Source of the DNA: Alteromonas portus
Lineage (GTDB): Bacteria > Pseudomonadota > Gammaproteobacteria > Enterobacterales > Alteromonadaceae
NCBI RefSeq assembly: GCF_005117025.1
Contig: NZ_SWCO01000005.1
Span: 310,001-374,000 of the forward strand
Length of the DNA stretch: 64,000 bases
Direction: 5' to 3'
Part shown: in pieces, positions 17,946 through 28,707 of the stretch
Numbering within the stretch: the stretch's first letter is position 1
Layout of the letters: the number at the start of each line of letters is the position of its first letter
Position numbers and translations under genes: made by a program
Notes under the pieces: generated by a model
The model's input: the letters and a program-made list of their open reading frames with translations, nothing else
Database searches by the model: none
Told to the model about the DNA's origin: nothing

Positions 17946-18035
17946 TACCAATCCGCATAGATTATTACCCACGCAGCGGGATTTAAAATGTTCGTAATCG
18001 CGGCGTGTTACCGCAATTATCTATGGGGATTGGTA
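17946..18035. mobile_element. MITE-like 90-bp inverted-repeat element
   Basis: The ends read TACCAATCCGCATAGATTAT inward from the left and TACCAATCCCCATAGATAAT inward from the right, 18 matches in 20. The whole element can fold on itself and has no coding capacity. TACCAATCC-ended elements are, as I recall, common in marine gammaproteobacteria. It sits just upstream of the VOC gene, whose open frame reads through its right arm. Confidence 0.65.
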
Positions 18036-18073
18036 AGAGTGAGCAATTTTTGAAGATTATCAGGGAGCATGAA

Positions 18074-18409
18074 GTGGAGTTAGGATTATTTTCGTTAAGT
18101 TTAGCGGTAAAAGATATCAGTAAGTCAAAAGCGTTTTACGAAGCCTTGGGCTTCGCAGCTATGCCTTCCTGTGGGTCGGTGGAAGACAAATGGCTAATGA
18201 TGAAAAATGGCACCACTATGATTGGCTTATTTGAAGGAATGTTTGAAGACAATATTATGACATTTAACCCCAGCGATGTTAGAGCACTTCAGGCGAGTTT
18301 AGTTGAGCAAGGGATCGCATTGGACGTGCCTGTGAAAGGAGACAGCGGCCCAGGGCACCTGATCGTAAAAGACCCCGACGGCAACGCTATCATGTTCGAT
18401 CAGTTTTAA
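18074..18409 (+). CDS. VOC (glyoxalase/bleomycin-resistance) family protein
   Basis: A small protein of 111 residues with the beta-alpha-beta-beta-beta VOC fold signs: LFSLSLAVKDISKSKAFYEALGF at the start and VKDPDGNAIMFDQF at the end. Function within this superfamily (isomerase, dioxygenase, drug binding) cannot be read. I set the start at GTG 18074 because AGGGAG lies six bases upstream; the frame extends to 18005 but that part is inside the MITE-like element and is not family-like. Confidence 0.8.
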   Translation: MELGLFSLSLAVKDISKSKAFYEALGFAAMPSCGSVEDKWLMMKNGTTMIGLFEGMFEDNIMTFNPSDVRALQASLVEQGIALDVPVKGDSGPGHLIVKDPDGNAIMFDQF

Positions 18410-18505
18410 TACAAAAAGTCCCTTCTAATCGCGATTGGTGTCTTACTTGTAAAGCGCTTTTTGAACAATTACTCTTAAATAGAGGGAAAGTCAGAAAGGG
18501 AAAGC

Positions 18506-19666
18506 ATGTTGAATACAAAACTGTTATTTATAGTTGTGGCACTGATGACAACCGCTGCGTGCCAGAGTACTAAGACCAGCAATGTTCAGGGTAAAAGTGA
18601 GTTAGCACCTTTCAACTGGCAGATTAGCGAATTCGCATTGGTCGATGTGGAAGAGCCAGAGGCGCTCTTTGCATTATCCGAGCGGCAAAAGCAGCACTTT
18701 CTCTCTTATTATAATTCGCCCACAAAAGCACACGTATCGCCTAATTTTCGTCTCGCTTATTATCTAGATAATTTAGTCTCGAACTTCAGTTACGCTGGCG
18801 ATACGCTAAAAGCACAAGATGTTCTGAACAAGCGTTACGGAAACTGCATGTCGCTTGCTTTACTTACTACAGCGCTTGCCAAGCTGGTTAACCTTGATGT
18901 GATTTATCAACAAGTCCATACCCCACCACTGTATCGACGGTTTGGAAAAACGCTCACTACGTCAACTCATGTTAGAAGCATTATTCTAGGGCCTGAACCT
19001 GAAAAAACAGGCGACAGCATTGTTTTCAGGGGAAGAGCGATCATCGATTATTTTCCATCAAGCCGCAACGACCGGGGAGTTTATATCTCCGAGGCTGACT
19101 TTATCTCAATGTATTACCAAAACATGGCTGCTAAAGCGATGAGTGATAATCCTGATTTAGCCTACAGTTATTTGTATCGCGCAATGCAGTTAAACACTGC
19201 GAATGCCTCCACACTTAACTCTCTCGCTGTACTTTACCGCTCTAACGGCTATGAAGAAGAGGCTCGAAGACTATATGAATTCGCAATTGAAAATCATATT
19301 CAATCGGTTCATACGCTATCAAATTTTGCAGTGCTACTTAAGAAAATAGGCGACGTAGAAACCTTATCGCGTATTGGGGATATGTATTTAAAGACAGACG
19401 ATGACAACCCCTATCGATGGATAGATTTAGGCAATGCATTCTTAGCTAAAGGTAAGCTTTCAGAGGCAGAAATGTTTTTCAATAAAGCCATCGCTACAGG
19501 ACCTTATTTGGGGGAGAGTTACTCGGCTATGGCTAAAACTTACTTTTTACAGGGCGAGGTGATCAAAGCTGAAAGTATGATGGAAAAAGCGCTCTCTCTT
19601 TCACTGCCTTCACAGAACAGAGCGCTTTACACCGCCAAGCTACAGGCTATTCAAAATAGCCAATAA
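18506..19666 (+). CDS. Lipoprotein with transglutaminase-like and TPR regions
   Basis: A 386-residue protein with a lipoprotein signal (LLFIVVALMTTAACQ, lipid on Cys 19), so it is membrane-anchored. Residues about 85-160 contain VLNKRYGNCMSLALLTTALA and a later STHVRSI, which resemble the Cys and His strands of a transglutaminase-like fold. The C-terminal half has at least three tetratricopeptide units (around NPDLAYSYLYRAMQLN, ASTLNSLAVLYRSNGYEEEARRLYEFAI, split, and LSEAEMFFNKAIATGP). It stands alone; the role is unknown. GGAAAG precedes the ATG. Confidence 0.8.
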   Translation: MLNTKLLFIVVALMTTAACQSTKTSNVQGKSELAPFNWQISEFALVDVEEPEALFALSERQKQHFLSYYNSPTKAHVSPNFRLAYYLDNLVSNFSYAGDTLKAQDVLNKRYGNCMSLALLTTALAKLVNLDVIYQQVHTPPLYRRFGKTLTTSTHVRSIILGPEPEKTGDSIVFRGRAIIDYFPSSRNDRGVYISEADFISMYYQNMAAKAMSDNPDLAYSYLYRAMQLNTANASTLNSLAVLYRSNGYEEEARRLYEFAIENHIQSVHTLSNFAVLLKKIGDVETLSRIGDMYLKTDDDNPYRWIDLGNAFLAKGKLSEAEMFFNKAIATGPYLGESYSAMAKTYFLQGEVIKAESMMEKALSLSLPSQNRALYTAKLQAIQNSQ

Positions 19667-19679
19667 CATAGCCAATAAC
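19656..19679 (+). repeat. Perfect 12-bp tandem duplication across a stop codon
   Basis: ATAGCCAATAAC occurs twice with no gap. The TAA stop of the TPR lipoprotein gene (19664-19666) lies in the first copy, so the second copy repeats the last codons and stop in frame. Confidence 0.9.
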
Positions 19680-19696
19680 GAATGAGTTTCTAAGAG

Positions 19697-22128
<2,432 letters not shown>

Positions 22129-22578
22129 TTATTCATCTACGTACATTTTTTGCTGGAACTTCAGCGTTTGTTTGCTGGCACCTTTTTGAACGTCAATCTC
22201 AAACCTGAAAGTTTCCTGATCGCGAAATGGCAACACGGCAAGGTAATAGATGGCATCGCCTTCTTCCACCTTTTTGAACGTCAGCTTACGCGAGTTACCT
22301 AACAGATTCTTAGCCGTACCTGTGACATCTGCCCGTTGCGCTTTACCGGAAACTTTGTCCAATACAGAAATGTTAACTAATGCATTAAATTTACTTCTTA
22401 CAATACCATAGTTAGCGGCCACTTCTGGTGTCAGGAATGGCGTACTCACCACCATATAGTGAACATCCCATTCACCAAGCGTTTGCTTCTGCTCGGCAAG
22501 TGCGGAAAAGCTTAAGCATGACACAGCCATCACAAGAAGTGCTACGTAAGCTTTTTTGATATGTTTTATTCCACCCAT
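22129..22578 (-). CDS. DUF4426 domain exported protein
   Basis: A 149-residue protein with a signal peptide (VALLVMAVSCLSFSALA, mature end at EQKQ). The rest matches DUF4426: LGEWDVHYMVVSTPFLTPEVAANYGI is the family hallmark. DUF4426 proteins are periplasmic and of unknown function, and are usually encoded beside proC and yggT in gammaproteobacteria, as here. It is 120 bases after yggT on the same strand. Confidence 0.85.
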   Translation of the reverse strand: MGGIKHIKKAYVALLVMAVSCLSFSALAEQKQTLGEWDVHYMVVSTPFLTPEVAANYGIVRSKFNALVNISVLDKVSGKAQRADVTGTAKNLLGNSRKLTFKKVEEGDAIYYLAVLPFRDQETFRFEIDVQKGASKQTLKFQQKMYVDE

Positions 22579-22698
22579 GATAGAAACTACCTCTGCCTTG
22601 ATCTTATTTTCAATTCTTACCCATTACAGCTTGTTTTGCTCTATGAACCAAACTGCAAAGCCAATACTTTCCCTAAAAGTGTCTTGAACTTACATTAG

Positions 22699-23235
22699 TT
22701 ACATGGGGAAAGTGTCTTGGATCAGAAGCTGTAAAAACTGTAATGCGATGATAGCAATAAGCACCGATAAGTCTAAGCCGCCTAATGGTGGAATGACTTT
22801 GCGTATTGGCGCTAAAAAAGGCTCGGTTAGCTGATATAGAACATAGTCAACCGGAGACTGGCCTTGAGACACCCAGCTTAATATAGCGCGTAGCAGCAAC
22901 ACCCAGAACATTAACGACAGGGTTTCTTTTATCACGCCAATCACTGACAAAATCGCGATACCTACAGGGTTTAGACTACCGCCAAACATTAACCCTAGGG
23001 TTATTAGCTTAAGCGCGCATACCGCCACCGCTAAAACAAAAGTAGCGGTATCGAACCTGCCGATTGAAGGAATGATACGGCGCAACGGCCCCACAATAGG
23101 GTGGGTTGCTTTTACTACAAATTGACTCATTGGGTTATAAAAGTCTGCTTGAACCATTTGTAACCAAAGGCGCAGAATAACCACCATCAAATAAAGGCTA
23201 AATAAGGTATCAACCAAAAATACCGTTGCGTTCAT
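22699..23235 (-). CDS. yggT: YggT family integral membrane protein
   Basis: A 178-residue protein with two copies of the YGGT unit: hydrophobic segments near residues 5-25 and 65-100, with MSQFVVKATHPIVGPLRRIIP in the first half and YQLTEPFLAPIRKVIPPLGGLDLSV in the second. The family is linked to osmotic stress and, in some phyla, division; the precise role is unknown. It starts 20 bases after proC and is in the same operon. The stop lies in a 9-bp tandem pair, ATGTAACTA ATGTAAGTT. Confidence 0.92.
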   Translation of the reverse strand: MNATVFLVDTLFSLYLMVVILRLWLQMVQADFYNPMSQFVVKATHPIVGPLRRIIPSIGRFDTATFVLAVAVCALKLITLGLMFGGSLNPVGIAILSVIGVIKETLSLMFWVLLLRAILSWVSQGQSPVDYVLYQLTEPFLAPIRKVIPPLGGLDLSVLIAIIALQFLQLLIQDTFPM

Positions 23236-23255
23236 GTTGTGTTTTTCCTAAAACG

Positions 23256-24077
23256 TTATAGCTGTTTTGCCATTTCTTCAGCACGTGCTACGGCGGCGCG
23301 CATCGACTTGCTGACAATATCTTTTAAACCTTCATTAATGAAAGTGTTAACGGCTTCTGCGGTAGTGCCGCCCTTAGACGTAACTTGGGCACGAAGCTCA
23401 CTTAATTCAAGGTCTGGGTTGTTACAAACCATTTCGGCTGCGCCTAACATCGCTTGCTGAACCATTAAGCGGGATTGCGCTTTATCAAACCCCATGTTCA
23501 TGGCTTCTTCCTGCATATTTTGTAAGAATAAGAAGAAATAAGCTGGGCTGCTGCCCGCTGCAGCAATAACGCCGTTAATGCCCTCTTCTTTGTCTACCCA
23601 TACTGTTTCGCCAACGCTGTTCATAACATCGTCAACATATTGCCTGTCTGACTCAGAAACCGTGTCGTCGGCATACATTCCAGACATGCCTTTACCTAAT
23701 AAGCTTGGGGTGTTTGGCATAATGCGAACAACTGGGTATTCACCACCTAGCATTTCTTGCAATCTGGCTACCGGAAGCCCAGCTGCAATGCTCATAAACA
23801 ACTTGCCCGATAGATCATTGTTTTTTTGGAGTTCGCCGCACATATCGCCCATTATTTGTGGTTTTACCGCAAGCACTATGGCATCAGCGAATTGGCAGGC
23901 TTCATCGTTAGATTGTGTGGTGTGAATACCAAACTCGGCCTTCAGGCCATCTAACTTTGGTGTGGAAGGGTTTGCCGCAAGGATGTTTTCTTTCGCGTAC
24001 CCTGATTTGATAAGACCACTGATGATGCTGCGGCTCATGTTACCCGCGCCAATAAATGCTAATTTTTTCTGTTGCAT
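23256..24077 (-). CDS. proC: Pyrroline-5-carboxylate reductase
   Basis: ProC makes proline from pyrroline-5-carboxylate with NAD(P)H. The 273-residue protein has the Rossmann motif FIGAGNMSRSIISGLI at about residues 8-23, VRIMPNTP, and the C-terminal family signature LRAQVTSKGGTTAEAVNTF. It lies between yggS and yggT on the minus strand, an order widely conserved in gammaproteobacteria. Confidence 0.97.
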   Translation of the reverse strand: MQQKKLAFIGAGNMSRSIISGLIKSGYAKENILAANPSTPKLDGLKAEFGIHTTQSNDEACQFADAIVLAVKPQIMGDMCGELQKNNDLSGKLFMSIAAGLPVARLQEMLGGEYPVVRIMPNTPSLLGKGMSGMYADDTVSESDRQYVDDVMNSVGETVWVDKEEGINGVIAAAGSSPAYFFLFLQNMQEEAMNMGFDKAQSRLMVQQAMLGAAEMVCNNPDLELSELRAQVTSKGGTTAEAVNTFINEGLKDIVSKSMRAAVARAEEMAKQL

Positions 24078-24149
24078 GTAAATCCTATTTGTTGGTTGCG
24101 TTTAAGTCTGTGTAGCGAGGCGAAGCGCTATTCGTTAGGTTTGCTCGCG

Positions 24150-24836
24150 CTAGTTTCGTTTACCAAAAATAGCGGTACCGATGCGGACCATAGTTGACCC
24201 GTGTTGAATTGCTTCTGCCATATCACTACTCATTCCTACGGATAGGGTATCAAAATTGCTCAATGATGTATGGTAGTGGTCAAATAATTCTTTAAGCTTG
24301 GTTAGTGTAGCGTGCTGCTGCTCTTCACTAGGGTCCGCTTTAGGTATGGCCATGAAACCGCGTAAAATCAGGCGCTCTTGAGAGCCGACAAATGCTACTA
24401 GCGCGTCTAATTCGCTTAGCGCCACCCCAGACTTGCTCTCTTCGTCATCAATATTTACTTGAATACACACGTTTAGCGGCGGCATGGATTTAGGTCGCTG
24501 CTCGTTCAAGCGGCGAGCAATTTTTTCTCTATCTACAGACTGAACCCAATCAAAGTGTTCGGCTACCACTTTGGTTTTATTCGATTGGATTGGACCAATC
24601 ATGTGCCACTCTATATCGCTTAAGTGAGAAAGTTCCTGAACCTTTTCAACACCTTCCTGCACGTAATTTTCGCCGAACATACGTTGTCCGGCTTCATACG
24701 CTTCCATGATATCTGATACGGGTTTTGTTTTGCTAACCGCTAGCAATTTAACGGAATTTGGTGGACGATGTGCACTGGTAGCGGCTTGGTCTATTCCTTT
24801 TCGTGCGGAATCTAGTCTTTCTGCTATTGTTTGCAT
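24150..24836 (-). CDS. yggS: PLP homeostasis protein YggS (PipY/ALR-like)
   Basis: YggS binds pyridoxal phosphate and keeps its cellular balance; it has no known catalytic activity. The 228-residue protein is a single TIM barrel with the PLP lysine in KLLAVSKTKPV (about K36), FGENYVQE, WHMIGPIQSNKTK and the C-terminal phosphate loop LSVGMSSDMAEAI and VRIGTAIFG. It is the first gene of the yggS-proC-yggT-DUF4426 group and divergent from pilT, with only about 27 bases between start codons. A direct repeat spans its stop. Confidence 0.96.
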   Translation of the reverse strand: MQTIAERLDSARKGIDQAATSAHRPPNSVKLLAVSKTKPVSDIMEAYEAGQRMFGENYVQEGVEKVQELSHLSDIEWHMIGPIQSNKTKVVAEHFDWVQSVDREKIARRLNEQRPKSMPPLNVCIQVNIDDEESKSGVALSELDALVAFVGSQERLILRGFMAIPKADPSEEQQHATLTKLKELFDHYHTSLSNFDTLSVGMSSDMAEAIQHGSTMVRIGTAIFGKRN

Positions 24837-24863
24837 TATTCACCTTGTTTTGGAGAAGTGGTT

Positions 24864-25907
24864 GTGGATATTACCGAACTTTTGGCTTTCAGTGTTAAGA
24901 ATAACGCCTCAGATTTACACTTATCAGCGGGCCTACCACCAATAATTCGTGTAGATGGCGAGATGCGTAAACTTAACGTGCCTGCCCTCGATCACAAACA
25001 AGTTCATGGTCTCGTTTATGAGATTATGAATGACATGCAGCGCAAAGAGTACGAAGAAAACTTAGAAACCGATTTTTCTTTTGAAGTGAATGGTCTGTCG
25101 CGTTTTCGTGTCAACGCATTTGTGCAAAACCGAGGCGCAGCAGCGGTATTGCGTACCATTCCAAGTAAAGTGCTAACGCTAGACGACTTAGGTGCGCCTG
25201 AAATATTTAAAGACATCATTAACCAGCCTACCGGAATTGTTCTTGTTACAGGCGCCACTGGTTCAGGTAAAAGTACCACGCTTGCGGCCATGGTCGACCA
25301 TATCAACACGCATAAGCGCGAACATATTCTCACTATTGAAGATCCAATCGAATTCGTTCACGACAATAAACTTAGCTTAGTGAACCAGCGGGAAGTGCAC
25401 CGCGATACGCACTCGTTCAACAACGCACTGCGCTCGGCACTTCGTGAAGACCCTGATGTTATTCTAGTTGGTGAGCTACGTGACTTAGAAACCATACGCC
25501 TTGCCATTTCAGCTGCCGAAACCGGCCACTTAGTCTTTGGTACACTACATACCAACTCTGCGCCAAAAACCATTGACCGTATCATTGATGTTTTCCCGGC
25601 TGAAGAAAAAGCCATGGTGCGCTCTATGTTGTCGGAATCATTACGCGCGGTAATTTCACAAACCCTGCTTAAGAAAGTGGGGGGAGGCCGAGTTGCTGCC
25701 CATGAAATCATGGTAGGGATCCCAGCAATTCGAAACCTAATTCGTGAAGATAAAGTACCGCAAATGTATTCGGTTATTCAAACGGGTCAGGCTCACGGTA
25801 TGCAAACTATGGATCAATGTCTTCAGCGCTTAGTAGCTATGGGTGTGATTACCAAACAGGACGCGGCCGCAAAGTCAGTTGATAAACAGTCAATGAACAA
25901 TTTCTAG
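24864..25907 (+). CDS. pilT: Type IV pilus retraction ATPase PilT
   Basis: PilT powers depolymerisation of type IV pili for twitching and DNA uptake. The 347-residue product has Walker A GATGSGKSTT at about residues 130-139, the Asp box IEDPIEFVH, Walker B EDPDVILVGELRD and the His box TGHLVFGTLHTNSA. The family start VDITELLAFSVKNNASDLHLSAGLPP fits GTG 24864 with GGAG eight bases upstream; the longer frame from 24831 overlaps yggS. It is followed by pilU eight bases later. Confidence 0.97.
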   Translation: MDITELLAFSVKNNASDLHLSAGLPPIIRVDGEMRKLNVPALDHKQVHGLVYEIMNDMQRKEYEENLETDFSFEVNGLSRFRVNAFVQNRGAAAVLRTIPSKVLTLDDLGAPEIFKDIINQPTGIVLVTGATGSGKSTTLAAMVDHINTHKREHILTIEDPIEFVHDNKLSLVNQREVHRDTHSFNNALRSALREDPDVILVGELRDLETIRLAISAAETGHLVFGTLHTNSAPKTIDRIIDVFPAEEKAMVRSMLSESLRAVISQTLLKKVGGGRVAAHEIMVGIPAIRNLIREDKVPQMYSVIQTGQAHGMQTMDQCLQRLVAMGVITKQDAAAKSVDKQSMNNF

Positions 25908-25915
25908 AGGCCATT

Positions 25916-27028
25916 ATGCTAGATTCACTATTACAAAAAATGGTCGATACCAACGCATCAGATTTGTTCGTAACCGCGGGGTTTCCTGTCAGCGCCAAAA
26001 TTAACGGCAAATTGACGCCAGTGACGGAAAGCGCGACCTCGGAAGAGGCATCACTCGCACTTGTTCATGAAGCGATGAACGAAAAGCAGCAGAATGAGTT
26101 TCATACTTCAAAAGAGTGTAACTTTGCTATTGTGCGAGAAGGTATTGGTCGCTTCCGTTGTTCAGCATTTTGGCAGCGCGACCAAGCGGGTATGGTTATT
26201 CGCCGAATCGTGACACAAATTCCTAAAGCAGATGACTTGGGTCTGCCGCGAGTACTAAAAGAAATTATTATGTCTAAACGCGGTCTTGTTCTATTTGTAG
26301 GTGGAACGGGAACCGGTAAATCAACGTCATTGGCTGCGCTCATTGGGCACAGAAATGAAAACTCGCACGGGCATATATTAACTATTGAAGATCCCATTGA
26401 GTTTGTACACGAGCATAAAAATTGCGTAATTACTCAGCGCGAGGTGGGCATAGATACCCAGTCTTTCGATGATGCGCTTAAAAGTTCACTACGTCAGGCG
26501 CCTGATGTCATTCTGATTGGTGAAATTCGCTCAATGGAAACCATGGAATATGCCATGTCGTTTGCTGATACGGGGCATTTATGTGTGGCAACGCTGCACG
26601 CTAACAACGCAAACCAAGCTATTGAGCGTATTATGCACTTAGCGCCTAAAGATCAGCACGATAAACTGCGTTTCGATTTAAGCTTAAACATTCGTGCTAT
26701 TGTCGCGCAGCAGTTAGTACCTACCCCAGATGGAAAGGGCAGGGTAGCGGCAATAGAAATATTGCTGAACTCGCCGCTAGTACGCGACCTTATTCAGCGC
26801 AATGAAATAGGCGCACTAAAAGAGGCAATGAAAAAAGGTAAAGAGCAGGGGATGCAGAGCTTCGATATGGCACTTTACGACCTTTACAAAGCGGGCAAGA
26901 TTGATATGGACCAGGCGCTTCACCATGCCGACTCGCCAAATGATCTGCGCTTAATGATCAAGCTTGATACTAGTGACGGTTCTAGCTTGGGAACACTGTC
27001 AAATGTATCTATTGATATGGATGACTAA
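25916..27028 (+). CDS. pilU: PilT-like accessory retraction ATPase PilU
   Basis: PilU is a paralogue that helps PilT pull pili under load. It has 370 residues, with Walker A GGTGTGKSTS near residues 129-138, IEDPIEFVHEHKN, APDVILIGEIRSMETMEY and GHLCVATLHANNANQ. The C-terminal tail beyond the PilT length (SPNDLRLMIKLDT and after) is PilU-like. Eight bases separate it from pilT, so the pair is one operon. Confidence 0.95.
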   Translation: MLDSLLQKMVDTNASDLFVTAGFPVSAKINGKLTPVTESATSEEASLALVHEAMNEKQQNEFHTSKECNFAIVREGIGRFRCSAFWQRDQAGMVIRRIVTQIPKADDLGLPRVLKEIIMSKRGLVLFVGGTGTGKSTSLAALIGHRNENSHGHILTIEDPIEFVHEHKNCVITQREVGIDTQSFDDALKSSLRQAPDVILIGEIRSMETMEYAMSFADTGHLCVATLHANNANQAIERIMHLAPKDQHDKLRFDLSLNIRAIVAQQLVPTPDGKGRVAAIEILLNSPLVRDLIQRNEIGALKEAMKKGKEQGMQSFDMALYDLYKAGKIDMDQALHHADSPNDLRLMIKLDTSDGSSLGTLSNVSIDMDD

Positions 27029-27196
27029 TTGCTGTCGCATCATGCTGATGTATTAATAGCATTGGTGCACTAGATAAAGTAGCAAAGGGATAAACAATCA
27101 GTAGATGATGTGTTTCTCTGGCACGTTGAGCAGCCCACGGGCTGCTTTCTTGTTTAATACCAGTTCGCGTTCGATTGTTTAATAAAAGGATAGCCG

Positions 27197-27514
27197 TTGA
27201 AAAAACTCTTCACCTCACAAGACGCTTTTGAAATGCAAGCGGTTCGCAGCGAGCTTGACGCGCTGTCTATCCCCTACATGGTTAAAAACGAATTTGCAGG
27301 CGGTGCCATCGGTGAACTGCCTTGGCAAGACTCTCAACAAGAAGTGTGGCTGGTTGACGATAGCTGGTATGCAAGAGCGTCGAAAGTTATTGAGCTCTTC
27401 ATTCAGAAATCAAACGATAAGGCAGTATCTAGTGAAGACTGGATTTGTGCTGAATGCCGTGAACAAAACGGCGCCGCTTTTGATGTCTGCTGGCAGTGTG
27501 GGGCAGAAAAGTAA
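27197..27514 (+). CDS. DUF2007-like protein with C-terminal zinc ribbon
   Basis: A 105-residue protein. The N-terminal 70 residues (KKLFTSQDAFEMQAVRSELDA and VWLVDDSWYARASKVIE) fit the DUF2007 fold, a PII-like signal-transducer fold in which a short loop follows a strand. The C-terminus WICAECREQNGAAFDVCWQCG carries four cysteines in a CxxC-CxxC zinc ribbon similar to RanBP2 types. Function unknown. TTG 27197 is the start, with AAAGGA upstream. Confidence 0.8.
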   Translation: MKKLFTSQDAFEMQAVRSELDALSIPYMVKNEFAGGAIGELPWQDSQQEVWLVDDSWYARASKVIELFIQKSNDKAVSSEDWICAECREQNGAAFDVCWQCGAEK

Positions 27515-27541
27515 TAACAGCAAGAGCCAGCAGTATACTAG

Positions 27542-27586
27542 AGCCTGTTGACCTTTGGTGTACAGCCAAGGTCAACAGGCCCTAAC
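27542..27586. repeat. GCCTGTTGACC hairpin element, copy 1
   Basis: GCCTGTTGACCTTTGG and CCAAGGTCAACAGGC form a long stem between convergent genes (the zinc-ribbon gene and ruvX). The same arms recur at 55178-55218. It can act as a terminator but the shared sequence points to a dispersed element. Confidence 0.75.
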
Positions 27587-27588
27587 AA

Positions 27589-28020
27589 CTATTCGTACTG
27601 ACTCTCACTCCAGCTAGCGAAAATTACGCAGGCTGAGACGCTATCTACCTTGTCTTTGGTCAATTTCTTATAGCCACCTAACTCAAACAGCATAGCCTTA
27701 GCATCAGTGGTAGTAAGTCGCTCATCACAGGTTTCAACCGCAACGCGAAAACGCCCATGTAAGCGGTTTGCAAATTTGCGGGCCCGTTGAGTCATCTCCT
27801 GCTCAGTACCATCCATATTAAGGGGTAAACCCACCACTACAATATGCGGCTGCCATTCTTCGTAAAGCTTTTCTATTTGCGTCCAATCAGGAATACCGTC
27901 TCGTGCTTTTAGCGCTGCAAGAGGAGAAGCTGTACCGGTAATTTCCTGACCTACCGCCACGCCAATGCTTTTGGTACCAAAATCAAATGCAAGTACAGTG
28001 CGGTTTCCTATGTCAGGCAT
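27589..28020 (-). CDS. ruvX: YqgF/RuvX family putative Holliday junction resolvase
   Basis: The 143-residue protein has the RNase H-like core of Yqg[19 protein letters not shown] with the first acidic residue, [15 protein letters not shown] (here [14 protein letters not shown]) and [17 protein letters not shown]. YqgF is essential in E. coli and is linked to pre-16S rRNA 5' processing as well as to junction resolution. It overlaps the end of yqgE by 8 bases, which gives translational coupling. Confidence 0.95.
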   Translation of the reverse strand: MPDIGNRTVLAFDFGTKSIGVAVGQEITGTASPLAALKARDGIPDWTQIEKLYEEWQPHIVVVGLPLNMDGTEQEMTQRARKFANRLHGRFRVAVETCDERLTTTDAKAMLFELGGYKKLTKDKVDSVSACVIFASWSESQYE

Positions 28021-28579
28021 GCCCAGCTCCCGGCGCTAGTTGCCATACATCAACACCGAGTTTATTTACCGTTGCTTGCCACTTTTTATGCATTGGCGTG
28101 TTAAACAGAATATCTTCATCTGCTTCTATGGTAAGCCATGCGTTTTCCTGCATTTCCTTTTCAAGTTGCCCAGCAGTCCAGCCCGCGTACCCCAAAGCAA
28201 TCAATACATCTTCAGGGCCTTCATCGTTAGCAATTGCGGTGAGGATGTCTTTTGATGTAGTAACCATGATCCCTGGCGCTAGTTTCAGGCTTGATGCCCA
28301 TGCTTTTTGAGAGGAGTGCAGCACAAAACCTCGCTCTTGGCTTACAGGGCCGCCAGCCAACACGATTTGCTCTGCTTTGTCGTCAGACACATCAAGCTCT
28401 TTGTCAGTTTGCTCGAGAAGCTGTTTCACGTTCATGGTCGAAGGCTGGTTGACTACAATACCCATAGCACCTTCAGCATTGTGTTCACAAATATAAATGA
28501 GCGAGCGAGAAAAATACGGATCATCCAAACTAGGCATCGCGACCAGAAAGTGATTTTGTAGGCTTTTTAATTCCGTCAT
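28013..28579 (-). CDS. yqgE: YqgE/AlgH family protein
   Basis: A 188-residue protein of the UPF0301 family, starting [27 protein letters not shown] (split at the family hallmark [12 protein letters not shown]). MGIVVNQP and [16 protein letters not shown] are conserved too. AlgH was first named for an effect on alginate synthesis in Pseudomonas; the biochemical role is unknown. It sits between gshB and ruvX, the usual gammaproteobacterial order. Confidence 0.94.
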   Translation of the reverse strand: MTELKSLQNHFLVAMPSLDDPYFSRSLIYICEHNAEGAMGIVVNQPSTMNVKQLLEQTDKELDVSDDKAEQIVLAGGPVSQERGFVLHSSQKAWASSLKLAPGIMVTTSKDILTAIANDEGPEDVLIALGYAGWTAGQLEKEMQENAWLTIEADEDILFNTPMHKKWQATVNKLGVDVWQLAPGAGHA

Positions 28580-28707
28580 AGTTTGTCTTTTATCTACTAT
28601 CTTTTACTTTGTCAGGGCTTTTACACTATTGATGGTAAACGCACTCCATTCGCTCATATTTATCTTTAATGACACAAGCCGCACCAGACTGTTAATGCAA
28701 ACTTACT

